Origin: Halieaceae bacterium
Lineage (GTDB): Bacteria > Pseudomonadota > Gammaproteobacteria > Pseudomonadales > Halieaceae
DNA: 10,416 nt
Assembly: GCA_002705465.1 (NCBI GenBank)
Contig: PAGS01000071.1
Coordinates: 1 to 10,416 of the forward strand
Direction: 5' to 3'
Position 1 is the stretch's first letter, and the number at the start of each line of letters is the position of its first letter. Both the position numbers and the translations under genes were made by a program. Under the pieces are notes generated by a model, which ran no database searches, was not told where the DNA came from, and saw only the letters and a program-made list of their open reading frames with translations. This document shows positions 1 to 7,206 of the stretch, piece after piece.

Positions 1-1115
1 AGCATATTGGCCTCCGAACGGACAATAATTTCGCCCGCCGCGCTGCCGTCTCTGGGGACCGGGTTGCCATCGGGGTCGACCACCAGAATTTCGGAGACGA
101 ACCCCTCACGACCGCAGGAGCCCAAGCGCTCGGGGTGGTCACCAGCGATCGCGCGCTGATGATCCTCTTGCGACAGGAACGTCATGGTCATCCCTTCGGT
201 TTGTCCATAGCCCTGAATCATGGTGCAGGGGAAGGCATTGAGGGCGGCTTCCACCACGGAGCGGGGCATGGGCCCGCCGCCGTATTGGAAGTTTCGCAGG
301 CTGCTGAGGTCGTAGTCTTCAAAACCCTCGACCGCCATCATCCAATTAATCATTGTCGTGATGCCCAGGAACGCCGACACCCGTTCTTGTTGAATAACAT
401 CCAGCGCCAGTTTGGCGTCAAAATTAATGAGCACAACAGGGCATCCGTGAGCCATATAGTTCATGGCGAGTGCCACTGGAATGTGGAACATTTGCCCGGT
501 GAGCATGTAGACGTCGGCGGGCACGACACGCTCTGCGATGGACTGATTCAGCATGCCCATGTATAGCGTGTGATGAGAGTGCAGAGCACCCTTGGACTCG
601 CCCGTGGTGCCGCCGGTGTAGAGAATTAACATGGGGTCATCGCCCGTGACGTCTGCCGAGGAGGCGGGTTCCGCCTCACTCGAGGCCTCGATCAACTGTT
701 CGTAGTGACAGTCTGCCGACGCGGTGAACACCAGTGTTTTAGGGATGCTTGTTGAGCTTGCCAGCGACTCGGCAAGCTCGGCGTATTCTTCGGAGCTAAC
801 CAGCACACGGGGTTCGCCATCTTCCAGAATGCGCGCCATCTCGGGCTCAGCGAGCCGCCAGTTCAGAGGCTGGGCGATCAGCCCGCTGCGGGCGCAGGCG
901 TAGAACACTTCCATATATTGGATGCAGTTCTTTGAAAGGATGGCGACCCGATCCCCTTTCTTGAGGTTCAGCCCATCACAAAAGCCGTTCGCCAGCCGTC
1001 GAACCCGCTCATCGAGGGTGCCGAAGGTCATACGCCGGTTGTTGGGGATGTCTATGAGTGCCTCGCGCCCGGGGTCGAGCAGCGCTGTTTTGGCGGGGAT
1101 GCGACCGAGGTTCAT
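1..1115 (-). CDS. AMP-forming acyl-CoA synthetase (fatty-acyl-CoA ligase type), 3' end outside the window
   Basis: Adenylate-forming enzyme expected to activate a carboxylic acid with ATP and then CoA, in the cytoplasm. About 371 residues are visible, read in one open frame from ATG at 1115-1113 to the left edge. The N-terminus (MNLGRIPAKTALLD) and a WRL element after 'QPLN' are typical of the family. The phosphate-binding loop YTGGTTGESKG lies at residues 166-176, where most members have YTSGTTGxPKG. The adenine-binding motif GYGQTEG is at 302-308, followed by GSCGREG and the beginning of the hinge-proximal GE(I/L)xxR element at the edge. The conserved D of the YxTGD motif, the hinge and the C-terminal lid are outside the window. 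The start lies 9 bases after the stop of the NTF2-like gene, with no clear ribosome binding site, so translation is probably coupled. Substrate cannot be read from sequence; medium or long-chain fatty acid, or a catabolic acid, is the inference. The family is secure. Confidence 0.93.
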   Translation of the reverse strand, partial: MNLGRIPAKTALLDPGREALIDIPNNRRMTFGTLDERVRRLANGFCDGLNLKKGDRVAILSKNCIQYMEVFYACARSGLIAQPLNWRLAEPEMARILEDGEPRVLVSSEEYAELAESLASSTSIPKTLVFTASADCHYEQLIEASSEAEPASSADVTGDDPMLILYTGGTTGESKGALHSHHTLYMGMLNQSIAERVVPADVYMLTGQMFHIPVALAMNYMAHGCPVVLINFDAKLALDVIQQERVSAFLGITTMINWMMAVEGFEDYDLSSLRNFQYGGGPMPRSVVEAALNAFPCTMIQGYGQTEGMTMTFLSQEDHQRAIAGDHPERLGSCGREGFVSEILVVDPDGNPVPRDGSAAGEIIVRSEANM

Positions 1116-1124
1116 CGCAGCCGC

Positions 1125-1538
1125 TTAATAGGCACTATCGAGGTCGATGTGGCGCCGGGATATTTTCCATGTGCCATCGATTTCGGTGACCTGATCGCGG
1201 TATACCCCGGTCGTCAACAACTTGGTTTCAGCATGCTCGGTGGCAAACAGCGTGAGGTATGACGTGACCGCCAGCGTATCGCCGAAGTCATCAAACATAA
1301 TGTTGGTGATGTCATGACGCCGGACATCAGTCTGGCTCGCTTTGGCGCCGCAGTAGAGCTCCATGATGCTGTCGCGGCCCTCAAAGGGGCCTACCATGTC
1401 GCCACCCGCGATCTGCATGCTCATGATCGCGCCGTCTGCGAAGCAAGCGCCGAGCTCATCAAGATGTCCTTCATCGTAGTAGTAGGCCATTCGATTGAGC
1501 AGTTCTGATATGGCATAGCGGTCGTCGGCTGATGGCAT
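1125..1538 (-). CDS. SnoaL/NTF2-like domain protein
   Basis: Small 137-residue protein made of a single cone-shaped alpha+beta domain of the SnoaL_4 / nuclear transport factor 2-like kind. The N-terminal helix pattern (DRYAISELLNRMAYYYDEG, residues 6-24) with a Tyr-Asp pair, then 'LGACFADGAIM', and the final strand with 'DGTWKISRRHIDLD' (W124, R128-R129, H130) are typical of this superfamily. Members include ketosteroid isomerase-like enzymes, polyketide cyclases and hydroxylase small subunits, and many have no known reaction. The ATG at 1538-1536 has a good ribosome binding site (AGAGGA, 8 bases upstream). It is the first gene of a pair with the acyl-CoA synthetase, 9 bases apart. That suggests a role on a CoA-linked or ring-containing catabolic intermediate, such as an isomerisation or dehydration, but nothing in the sequence fixes the reaction. 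Confidence 0.85.
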   Translation of the reverse strand: MPSADDRYAISELLNRMAYYYDEGHLDELGACFADGAIMSMQIAGGDMVGPFEGRDSIMELYCGAKASQTDVRRHDITNIMFDDFGDTLAVTSYLTLFATEHAETKLLTTGVYRDQVTEIDGTWKISRRHIDLDSAY

Positions 1539-1594
1539 GGTTCAAGTCCTCTGGAGACGTCATCTTTTTAGTTATCGGTGCGCCGGGCACAATC

Positions 1595-1611
1595 ACTTGT
1601 TCAAAACAAGT
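1595..1611. promoter_or_regulatory. Perfect 17-base inverted repeat, candidate operator
   Basis: ACTTGTT-CAA-AACAAGT: two perfect 7-base arms around a 3-base centre. It lies about 57 bases upstream of the ATG of the NTF2-like gene, in the 151-base gap that must hold the promoter of that operon. Size and symmetry fit a dimeric helix-turn-helix repressor such as TetR or FadR types. No run of T follows the repeat on either strand, so it is not an intrinsic terminator. No regulator gene lies nearby in the window apart from the distant AraC-type gene. I found no second copy elsewhere in the window by eye. Confidence 0.4.
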
Positions 1612-1689
1612 CGGAGAACTTTAGGCTATGTGTGTGCTCAGGATCAACCGAGGGTTGCGACTCGGCGGCTGCTATGAGATCGCCGGACA

Positions 1690-3597
1690 TTAGGCATCCG
1701 TTTTGCGAATGTCGTTTGCCTCCAGCATGGCATCAGGTACCGGACAATCCAGGGACGCTGCCATGGCCTTGACCAAAGTGATCTCGATATCGCTGATCAC
1801 GCCATCATCGGCCGCTACCAAAGCCACGGCCTTCAGCACTGACACTTTGAGGAGTGGATAGCACTCGGCGAGGTTTTCTACCGCGTCGCTAAAATGCGTC
1901 ACGGTGAGGGCAGATACCTCGGGTAGCCGCAGCGGCAGTTCGAGCATCGCACTGCCGCGGTTAAATGCGCGACTGGTATCCTCATCCGTCAGGTATGCCA
2001 TGGTCCCCAGCACGATCGCCAAATCGTCAGTAACTGCAGTGAGCGATTTGTGTTTTGGGCGGGCAGGGCGAGTACCCATAAACTCGGGATCTAAAAAATG
2101 CCGCACTGTTTGAAACAAACACCATTCCGCCAACGTTGTGTTGCCATCCGCATTGATCCACTCAAGCAACAGCTCACGAAATGACTGGTATTGCTCCGCC
2201 GAGAGTCCCCGCAAGGCCGGCAGACAAAGCTCTATCAAAGCGAGTCGCTGCTCGGCATTTCGGGCTCTCAAAGGTTCGCACCACCGGCGGATCGCGTTGG
2301 AGAGACCTTCAACGGGTTTGATATCAAGCGCTTCCCACTGCGACGCCTCATGAGGCGGGTCCCAGGCTAACGCCAGTACCAATGCCATCGCCCCCAGCGG
2401 ATCCCGGGTTTCCTGGAGCAAAGCCTCAGTCTCCTCGCGCTCGTCCCCATCGGCTACCGCCGCACCCCCGGTTTGAGTCATGGTTGCGGTTGCGCCGGCC
2501 GCGACAACCGCAATGGCGCCCAGCGCCGCCTCATGACCCGGGTCATCGGCCGGTTCATCGTCGGTGGCAAAGTCCTGTGAAGGTAATGCGGCGAGAAAAA
2601 TGCCATCCCAGTCTGGATCGATACGCTGAATGCGTGTCTCAATCGGTGGATGCGTTGCAAAACCACTCCAGAGGCGATGCTGTACCTGCCCAAAAAAAAG
2701 ATGGGACATTTCCTCTGCGCGTCCGGCCTCCACCAGCGTGCCTGAGTCGCACCCCCCGATCACTTTTAGCGCGTTGCCGATGCCCTTCGGGTTACGGGTG
2801 AATTGCACCGCGGAAGCGTCTGCCAGATATTCCTTTTGTTTGGAAATAGCAGATTTGATGAGCCCTGCCATCAAGCCACCGAGTAAACCGACGAGGTACA
2901 AACCCAGCCCCAACGCTACTAACGCGCCCTGATTGTCCTCCTTGTTGCTGCGGTAGCGGCGTCGGTGGGATGAACTGCGGAGCAGAATGCCCCCAACATC
3001 ACCGATGAAGGTGATGCCACGCAGCATAGCGGCGAGGCGGACACTGAGTCGCATGTCGCCGTTAAGAATGTGGCTGAATTCATGTCCGATGACGCCCTGT
3101 AACTGGTCGCGATCAAGGGTTGTTAAGGCACCGCGGGTTACCGCTACGACGGCGTTGGCTGGGCTGGTCCCCGCGGCAAAGGCATTGATACCTGGCTCCT
3201 CATTGAGCACGTAGAGAGACGGGACGGGCATGTTGGCGGCCAAGGCCATTTCCTGAACAATGTTGGTGGCCCGTCTCTCCAACGGGTCGTCGGTGCCCGG
3301 TTGCACCAACGTGCCACCCAGCGCGGTAGCGATTTGTTTTCCGCCCCGGGCAAAGTTGAACCAGTTAACGAGCACAACAACCCCAATTACCAGTGCGACC
3401 ACCGCACCGACCGCAATAAATGATGGCCAATCGAAATACTCGAAAAAGTAGCCGGGGTCGCCCTCTGTCTCGAACAGTAACAGCCCGATGAAAAGAAGAT
3501 TGGTGATAGCAATGAGCGCCAGCACGGCCAGCACAAAAAGCCCGGTGAGAAGCCGAGTGTTGCGCCGCGCGATCTCCTGTTCACGGAAGAAATCCAC
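1690..3597 (-). CDS. Membrane M48-family zinc metalloprotease with long C-terminal extension (TerB-like end)
   Basis: Integral-membrane zinc protease related to HtpX, expected to degrade damaged or misfolded membrane proteins. At 635 residues it is about twice the length of classical HtpX (around 290). Two membrane segments lie near residues 16-42 and 59-80. The zinc motif HEFSH is at 172-176 and the third ligand is the Glu of KEYLAD (E256). Hydrophobic stretches follow the active site near 187-207 and 224-249, and the family-typical 'FATHPPIETRIQRI' is near 313-326. A linker rich in Ala, Gly and acidic residues (about 335-395) leads to a mostly helical region of about 240 residues. Its last part (LKAVALVAADDGVISDIE, near 588-605) resembles the DGxIsxxE calcium/acid motif of TerB-like domains. 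The start is GTG at 3597, 14 bases after the lemA stop, without a clear ribosome binding site. I chose it because MDFFREQEIARRNT matches the usual N-terminus and no ATG is near. Translation is probably coupled to lemA. Confidence 0.92.
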   Translation of the reverse strand: MDFFREQEIARRNTRLLTGLFVLAVLALIAITNLLFIGLLLFETEGDPGYFFEYFDWPSFIAVGAVVALVIGVVVLVNWFNFARGGKQIATALGGTLVQPGTDDPLERRATNIVQEMALAANMPVPSLYVLNEEPGINAFAAGTSPANAVVAVTRGALTTLDRDQLQGVIGHEFSHILNGDMRLSVRLAAMLRGITFIGDVGGILLRSSSHRRRYRSNKEDNQGALVALGLGLYLVGLLGGLMAGLIKSAISKQKEYLADASAVQFTRNPKGIGNALKVIGGCDSGTLVEAGRAEEMSHLFFGQVQHRLWSGFATHPPIETRIQRIDPDWDGIFLAALPSQDFATDDEPADDPGHEAALGAIAVVAAGATATMTQTGGAAVADGDEREETEALLQETRDPLGAMALVLALAWDPPHEASQWEALDIKPVEGLSNAIRRWCEPLRARNAEQRLALIELCLPALRGLSAEQYQSFRELLLEWINADGNTTLAEWCLFQTVRHFLDPEFMGTRPARPKHKSLTAVTDDLAIVLGTMAYLTDEDTSRAFNRGSAMLELPLRLPEVSALTVTHFSDAVENLAECYPLLKVSVLKAVALVAADDGVISDIEITLVKAMAASLDCPVPDAMLEANDIRKTDA

Positions 3598-3611
3598 GTA
3601 TCAGAGAAAAT

Positions 3612-4211
3612 TCAAGAAAAACTGACGTTGGGTGCGGCCTGAATCTCGGCGCTGTCTTCAAACTCCAGTAGCTCGGCGTCCTCGCGGTGTCCAAACTGAT
3701 TGGCAATCACGATATTGGGGAAGGATTGGCGGTAGGTGTTGTAAGACATCACCGCGTCGTTAAACCCCTGACGAGCGAATGCCACGCGATTTTCGGTGGA
3801 CGTGAGTTCTTCACTGAGCTGCTGCATGTTGGCGCTGGCTTTGAGGTCAGGGTAGGCCTCCATCACAACATTGAGCTTCCCGAGCGCCGCTGCGAGTGCG
3901 CTCTCGGCACCTGCGAGGCTCTTGATGCCACTGGCGGTTACGTCACCACCGCCTAAATTGCCTAGCGCCGCGGCAGCCTCGTTTCTGGCCAAAATGACCG
4001 CTTCGAGGGTCTCCCGTTCATGACTGAGATAACCCTTGGCGGTCTCGACGAGGTTGGGGATCAGGTCGTAACGACGTTTGAGTTGGACCTCTATTTGGGC
4101 AAAGCCATTCTGGTAGCGATTGGACAACGAGACGAGTTGGTTGTAGATCGCTATCGCCCAGACGATAACTAGGACGATGACGCCAAGTGTGATCCAAGTG
4201 CTCAGGTCCAT
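3612..4211 (-). CDS. lemA: LemA family membrane protein
   Basis: A 199-residue LemA family protein with one N-terminal membrane helix (about residues 5-23) and a long helical-bundle domain. The hallmark block QLKRRYDLIPNLVE is at 43-56, followed by the 'KGYLSHERETLE' segment and near the end 'FPNIVIANQFG...AELLEFED' and 'APNVSF', all typical. The family has no settled biochemical function; it is commonly found beside M48 proteases or TPM-domain proteins and is suspected to be a scaffold or partner. The ATG at 4211-4209 has a strong ribosome binding site (AGGGGG, 5 bases upstream). It is the middle gene of a same-strand trio: 28 bases after the unknown membrane protein and 14 bases before the M48 protease. 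This supports a joint membrane complex with the protease, which is inference. Confidence 0.96.
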   Translation of the reverse strand: MDLSTWITLGVIVLVIVWAIAIYNQLVSLSNRYQNGFAQIEVQLKRRYDLIPNLVETAKGYLSHERETLEAVILARNEAAAALGNLGGGDVTASGIKSLAGAESALAAALGKLNVVMEAYPDLKASANMQQLSEELTSTENRVAFARQGFNDAVMSYNTYRQSFPNIVIANQFGHREDAELLEFEDSAEIQAAPNVSFS

Positions 4212-4239
4212 AGCTTCCCCCTATCTTTCATACCCCGAT

Positions 4240-4704
4240 TCAGTCCTTGGTGGACAGCACCTCGACATCGATCGACTTGGCGTCTCCTGCTATCGCGGAG
4301 ACTGCTGCTTCAATTTCTGCCTTCGTCGGATCTCGCCCCTCGGCTCGAGCGGTATCGATGACAGCGCCAATGGCGGCCGGCAGGTCACTGGCGGGCTCAT
4401 CATCAGCGTCGACGCTGACGGAAATCATCAGCTGCTCCTCGTCTGCAGCGTCCTCTTCTGACGCCAACTCGACTCTGATTTCCTTGTGAATCTCAGCTTC
4501 TACGGTGTCGTCGCCATTGATGACCCAAACGTTGTGATCACCTGATCGGGACACAGCCTTCGGATCGTCGAACCCGTCTCCGTGATGAAACATTGCGACG
4601 CGTGGCGGTGGGCCTTTTCGCTTCGGTGTGATCACATCGTCAAGCAAAATCGCGCCACCGATCAGCACGCCCAGTAGCAGGGCAGGTCCGTAACCTGTTT
4701 GCAT
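4240..4704 (-). CDS. Small single-pass membrane protein of unknown function, first gene of the lemA operon
   Basis: I do not recognise a family. With the ATG at 4704-4702 the product is 154 residues; a GTG start at 4743 would add 13 residues (MATSPPISPGTKA) before the membrane helix. I prefer the ATG because it puts the hydrophobic helix (GPALLLGVLIGGAILL, about residues 6-21) right at the N-terminus, as in LemA. A basic stop-transfer stretch (PKRKGPPPR) follows, then a strongly acidic soluble part with SGDHNVWVINGDD, an acidic run ASEEDAADEE, and a helical tail (IEAAVSAIAGDAK). The topology suggests a membrane-anchored domain. It is transcribed with lemA and the M48 protease, so an accessory or substrate-adaptor role is a reasonable guess, not a demonstrated one. 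The ribosome binding site is weak either way (GGGA, about 9 bases upstream of the ATG). Confidence 0.75.
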   Translation of the reverse strand: MQTGYGPALLLGVLIGGAILLDDVITPKRKGPPPRVAMFHHGDGFDDPKAVSRSGDHNVWVINGDDTVEAEIHKEIRVELASEEDAADEEQLMISVSVDADDEPASDLPAAIGAVIDTARAEGRDPTKAEIEAAVSAIAGDAKSIDVEVLSTKD

Positions 4705-4778
4705 AGCCTTTGTTCCCGGAGATATTGGGGGCGACGTTGCCACAGTCCCGGAGTGTGCACAAGCCGTCAGTAATTCGG

Positions 4779-4807
4779 TTATGAGCGGGTTGCTGATGCG
4801 CTAATAT
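4779..4807 (+). promoter_or_regulatory. Weak candidate sigma-70 promoter for the S41 protease gene
   Basis: In the 134-base divergent gap, TTATGA (4779-4784) and TAATAT (4802-4807) are 17 bases apart. They match the -35 and -10 consensus at three and four of six positions. A start site near 4814 would give a leader of about 25 bases before the GTG at 4839. This is the only AT-rich patch in the gap. The promoter of the opposite lemA operon must also be in this gap, but I cannot place it. Confidence 0.25.
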
Positions 4808-4838
4808 CAGAGTCAGACTCCAACTGTTTGGTGAAAGG

Positions 4839-6380
4839 GTGCACAACAAACACTGGCTCTTCGCATTAATCACAGCGCTTTGTCTGTCGGCCTGCAGCGG
4901 TGGGGGTAGTTCCAGCCCCGCGCCGCCCTCGGTTGCGGGCGGGGCGTCAGGCGGGGGGTCGTCCAGCGGCGACTCTGGCGGTAGTTCCCCCGGCGGTGGT
5001 TCGTCAAATAGCGGGTCAACCGATGGCACTGACGAGCAGGAAGCTTGCGGCGTATCTGCCCAAATCGACTTTGTCGAATCGATTACTGACTCCTGGTATC
5101 TGTGGTATGACGAGATGGCCGCGGTCAACAAAGCTGATTACGACAGTGCCCAGGCGTACCTTGATGCCCGCCTGCAGCCTCTCTTGGATGGTGGGCGTGA
5201 CAAGGGTTTTTCGTACATGACTACCATCACCCGGGACGAGACCAATATCAGCTCGGGCGCTTATGTGGGCTTCGGGTTTCGATCAACCAGTACCTCGACC
5301 CAACTTTTTATCACTGATGTTTTTGAAAACGGCCCGGCGTTCAGAGCAGGTGTCAGGCGTGGCATGGAATTGATCGCAGTTGACCGCGGGTCGGGTTTTG
5401 AGACGCTGGAAGACTTGCGTACCCAAGGAGCGTCTAACGCGGAGATCTTTGGGCCTAGTGAGGTGGGTGTAGAGCGAGGGTTTCGGTTTGCTCGGAATGG
5501 CGAAGAGATCGAAGTCTCGGTAGCCAAGGAAGAGGTGTCTCCCCCGGCGCTGGCTGAGGCGCCAAAGTTGATCGAGCGGGCGGGTACGGCTCCGGTGGGT
5601 TATCTTCATCTTAGGCAGTTCATCGATGCGGCGCTTGACCCCGCAGAGGGATTTTCGTCATTGACCGAGGCGGCGACTGTCTTCGCGAATAACGACGTGA
5701 CCGATCTGGTCATTGACCTCCGTTACAACGGCGGCGGCCTACTGCGAGTCGCTGACACGATGATGGATCTGCTCGCCGGACGAACGGCCAGAGGGGAGCC
5801 CTCATTTAAGATGCAGGTCAACGACCAACACCCTGATTACAACGACGACCAAGGCAACTGGGGGTTCTTTGACGAGCTGTCAGCCACTTTCTCGCCGAGT
5901 CGCATTGCTTTTATCACCTCCCGCTCAACGGCCTCCGCCAGCGAACTCATCATCAATGGCCTTGATCCGCACATCGACGTGGTGATGGTGGGCGGCAATA
6001 CCTTTGGAAAGCAGGTTGGACAGGGCCGTTGGGACATGTACGAGTTCGTGGAGGGTTTGTCCCGTGCAGACTGCGATGTGGCGTTGCGGTTAACGGCCTT
6101 TGAAATCGTCAATGGTGAGAATCAAGGCGGGTACCACCAGGTAGGGCTGGAGGGCACGGGGAGGTTCACGCTGTGTGAGGCGGAGGACGACATTCTCAAC
6201 GCCTTTGGCGACCCCAAGGAGGCTTCGCTTGGCGCAGCGCTGGATTGGCTGGCGACGGGAGCCTGCCCATCAACAGGGTCAGGTTCGCGGCTCGCACCGG
6301 TGGCCAATGAGCGCAGAGTGGGGCCCGCTTGGCTGTCGGCGGAATACATACCGGAGCGCACCGACGGGAATCTCCGCTGA
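4839..6380 (+). CDS. S41-family (CtpA/Prc-like) serine protease lipoprotein
   Basis: Secreted, lipid-anchored serine protease of 513 residues. A signal peptide ends in the lipobox LSAC with C19 as the lipidated residue. Residues 20-65 form a Gly/Ser/Pro-rich flexible linker. An N-terminal helical region (about 70-120) is followed by a PDZ-like domain (about 130-230, with 'GPAFRAGVRRGMELIAVD'). The S41 core starts near 250 and carries VIDLRYNGGG at 291-300. The catalytic serine is S366 in STASASE and the general base is K391 in FGKQ. The spacing of 25 residues equals that of the Ser-Lys dyad of Escherichia coli Prc, so the enzyme should be active. A C-terminal region of about 110 residues after the lysine contains two further cysteines, at 413 and 446, plus one at 478, perhaps forming a disulfide in the periplasm. 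The GTG start is the only plausible one for the signal peptide, but its AAAGG lies too close to be a normal ribosome binding site. Confidence 0.93.
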   Translation: MHNKHWLFALITALCLSACSGGGSSSPAPPSVAGGASGGGSSSGDSGGSSPGGGSSNSGSTDGTDEQEACGVSAQIDFVESITDSWYLWYDEMAAVNKADYDSAQAYLDARLQPLLDGGRDKGFSYMTTITRDETNISSGAYVGFGFRSTSTSTQLFITDVFENGPAFRAGVRRGMELIAVDRGSGFETLEDLRTQGASNAEIFGPSEVGVERGFRFARNGEEIEVSVAKEEVSPPALAEAPKLIERAGTAPVGYLHLRQFIDAALDPAEGFSSLTEAATVFANNDVTDLVIDLRYNGGGLLRVADTMMDLLAGRTARGEPSFKMQVNDQHPDYNDDQGNWGFFDELSATFSPSRIAFITSRSTASASELIINGLDPHIDVVMVGGNTFGKQVGQGRWDMYEFVEGLSRADCDVALRLTAFEIVNGENQGGYHQVGLEGTGRFTLCEAEDDILNAFGDPKEASLGAALDWLATGACPSTGSGSRLAPVANERRVGPAWLSAEYIPERTDGNLR

Positions 6381-6437
6381 GATGAGTCCCAACACGCACG
6401 TGCTGATGACGACACGAACGAAAACGATGAGGTGCCC

Positions 6438-7115
6438 ATGAACGTTGCAAATCCGACACAGGTATTCCTCGATGTTGTGAGCCGTCGCCGGTCAATGCGC
6501 GACTTTAAGTCCGACCCTGTGCCCCGAAAGATTATCGAGTCGGTGTTTGGCACGGCGCAGCGAGCGCCAAGCAACTGTAATACCCAGCCCTGGTTCGTAC
6601 ATGTTGTCACGGGTGAAACGCTCGAGCAGCTCCGTCAGGAGCTGCCTGCTAAGTTTGCGGCGGGCGAGATCGCACTGGATTTTCCCTACGATGGTCAATA
6701 CGAGGGGGTCTACAAGGCGCGCCAATATGCGTCGGCCGCAGCCTTGTACGATTCACTGGGTATCGCTCGTGATCAGAAGGCCGAGCGCAACGCTTGGTTT
6801 ATGCGCAACTTCAGTTTTTTCGACGCGCCCGCGGTTGCGTTTTTCACGCTGCCCACCGGTTTTGGTCTGCGTGAGGCCTGCGACCTCGGTATGTTTGCTC
6901 AGACCGTGATGCTGGGGCTCACCGCCCATGGTTTGGGGTCCTGTCCCCAGACCGCACTCGCGTTTCTCGCAAACGTGATTCGTCCGGCGCTCTCTCTGGG
7001 CGATCACGAGCAGCTGATGTTCGGCATGTCTTTTGGGTATCCCACCGATACAGCGGTCAGTGAGGTCACGACCGAGCGCGCCTCACTAGGTGATGTGGTG
7101 ACCCTCCACTGCTGA
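6438..7115 (+). CDS. FMN-dependent nitroreductase family protein
   Basis: Cytoplasmic flavoenzyme of 225 residues, expected to reduce nitro groups, quinones or related electrophiles with NAD(P)H and bound FMN. The FMN phosphate-binding block RRRSMRDF is at 16-23. APSNCNTQPW at 43-52 is the conserved segment near the flavin, and 'LTAHGLGSCPQ' is the C-terminal motif contacting FMN. I chose the ATG at 6438 over the GTG at 6432 because a ribosome binding site (GAGG, 6429-6432) lies 5 bases before the ATG and overlaps the GTG. It follows the S41 protease gene by 57 bases on the same strand and could be co-transcribed with it, though no functional link is evident. It converges on ribBA, 91 bases away. 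The physiological substrate is unknown. Confidence 0.92.
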   Translation: MNVANPTQVFLDVVSRRRSMRDFKSDPVPRKIIESVFGTAQRAPSNCNTQPWFVHVVTGETLEQLRQELPAKFAAGEIALDFPYDGQYEGVYKARQYASAAALYDSLGIARDQKAERNAWFMRNFSFFDAPAVAFFTLPTGFGLREACDLGMFAQTVMLGLTAHGLGSCPQTALAFLANVIRPALSLGDHEQLMFGMSFGYPTDTAVSEVTTERASLGDVVTLHC

Positions 7116-7206
7116 TTGTTCACGACTGAGGTCTGCGGATGACTGGGGCTTTTAGATCAATTGCCCTCAACGCAAGTTCGGCCGCTAGTAGTTGGTCGAT
7201 CCCGCC

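Noticed and set aside
135..566. Open frame of 143 codons on the plus strand.
   Set aside because: It lies opposite the acyl-CoA synthetase, which has clear family motifs in the other strand's frame; this frame has no recognisable domain.
1648..1665. Inverted repeat CCGAG/CTCGG behind the M48 protease stop as a terminator.
   Set aside because: Only a 5-base stem with an 8-base loop and no T run on the transcript strand.
4755..4846. GTGCACAA occurs twice (4755-4762 and 4839-4846) around the divergent gap.
   Set aside because: An 8-base repeat with one copy being the start of the S41 coding sequence is easily chance; no symmetric operator is formed.
4640..5131. Minus-strand open frame of 163 codons with a Pro-rich stretch across the divergent gap.
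   Set aside because: The Pro-rich stretch is the complement of the Gly/Ser linker of the S41 lipoprotein; it overlaps two better supported genes.
6382..6441. A 19-codon reading frame whose TGA overlaps the nitroreductase ATG (ATGA), like a leader peptide.
   Set aside because: It has no convincing ribosome binding site, and its codon content (Thr/Arg/Met-rich) shows no attenuator logic. The nitroreductase has its own site. Probably chance.
7116..7206. A bidirectional terminator was expected between the convergent nitroreductase and ribBA genes.
   Set aside because: Only a 4-base GGGC/GCCC pairing with a 13-base loop is visible, so no terminator is called.
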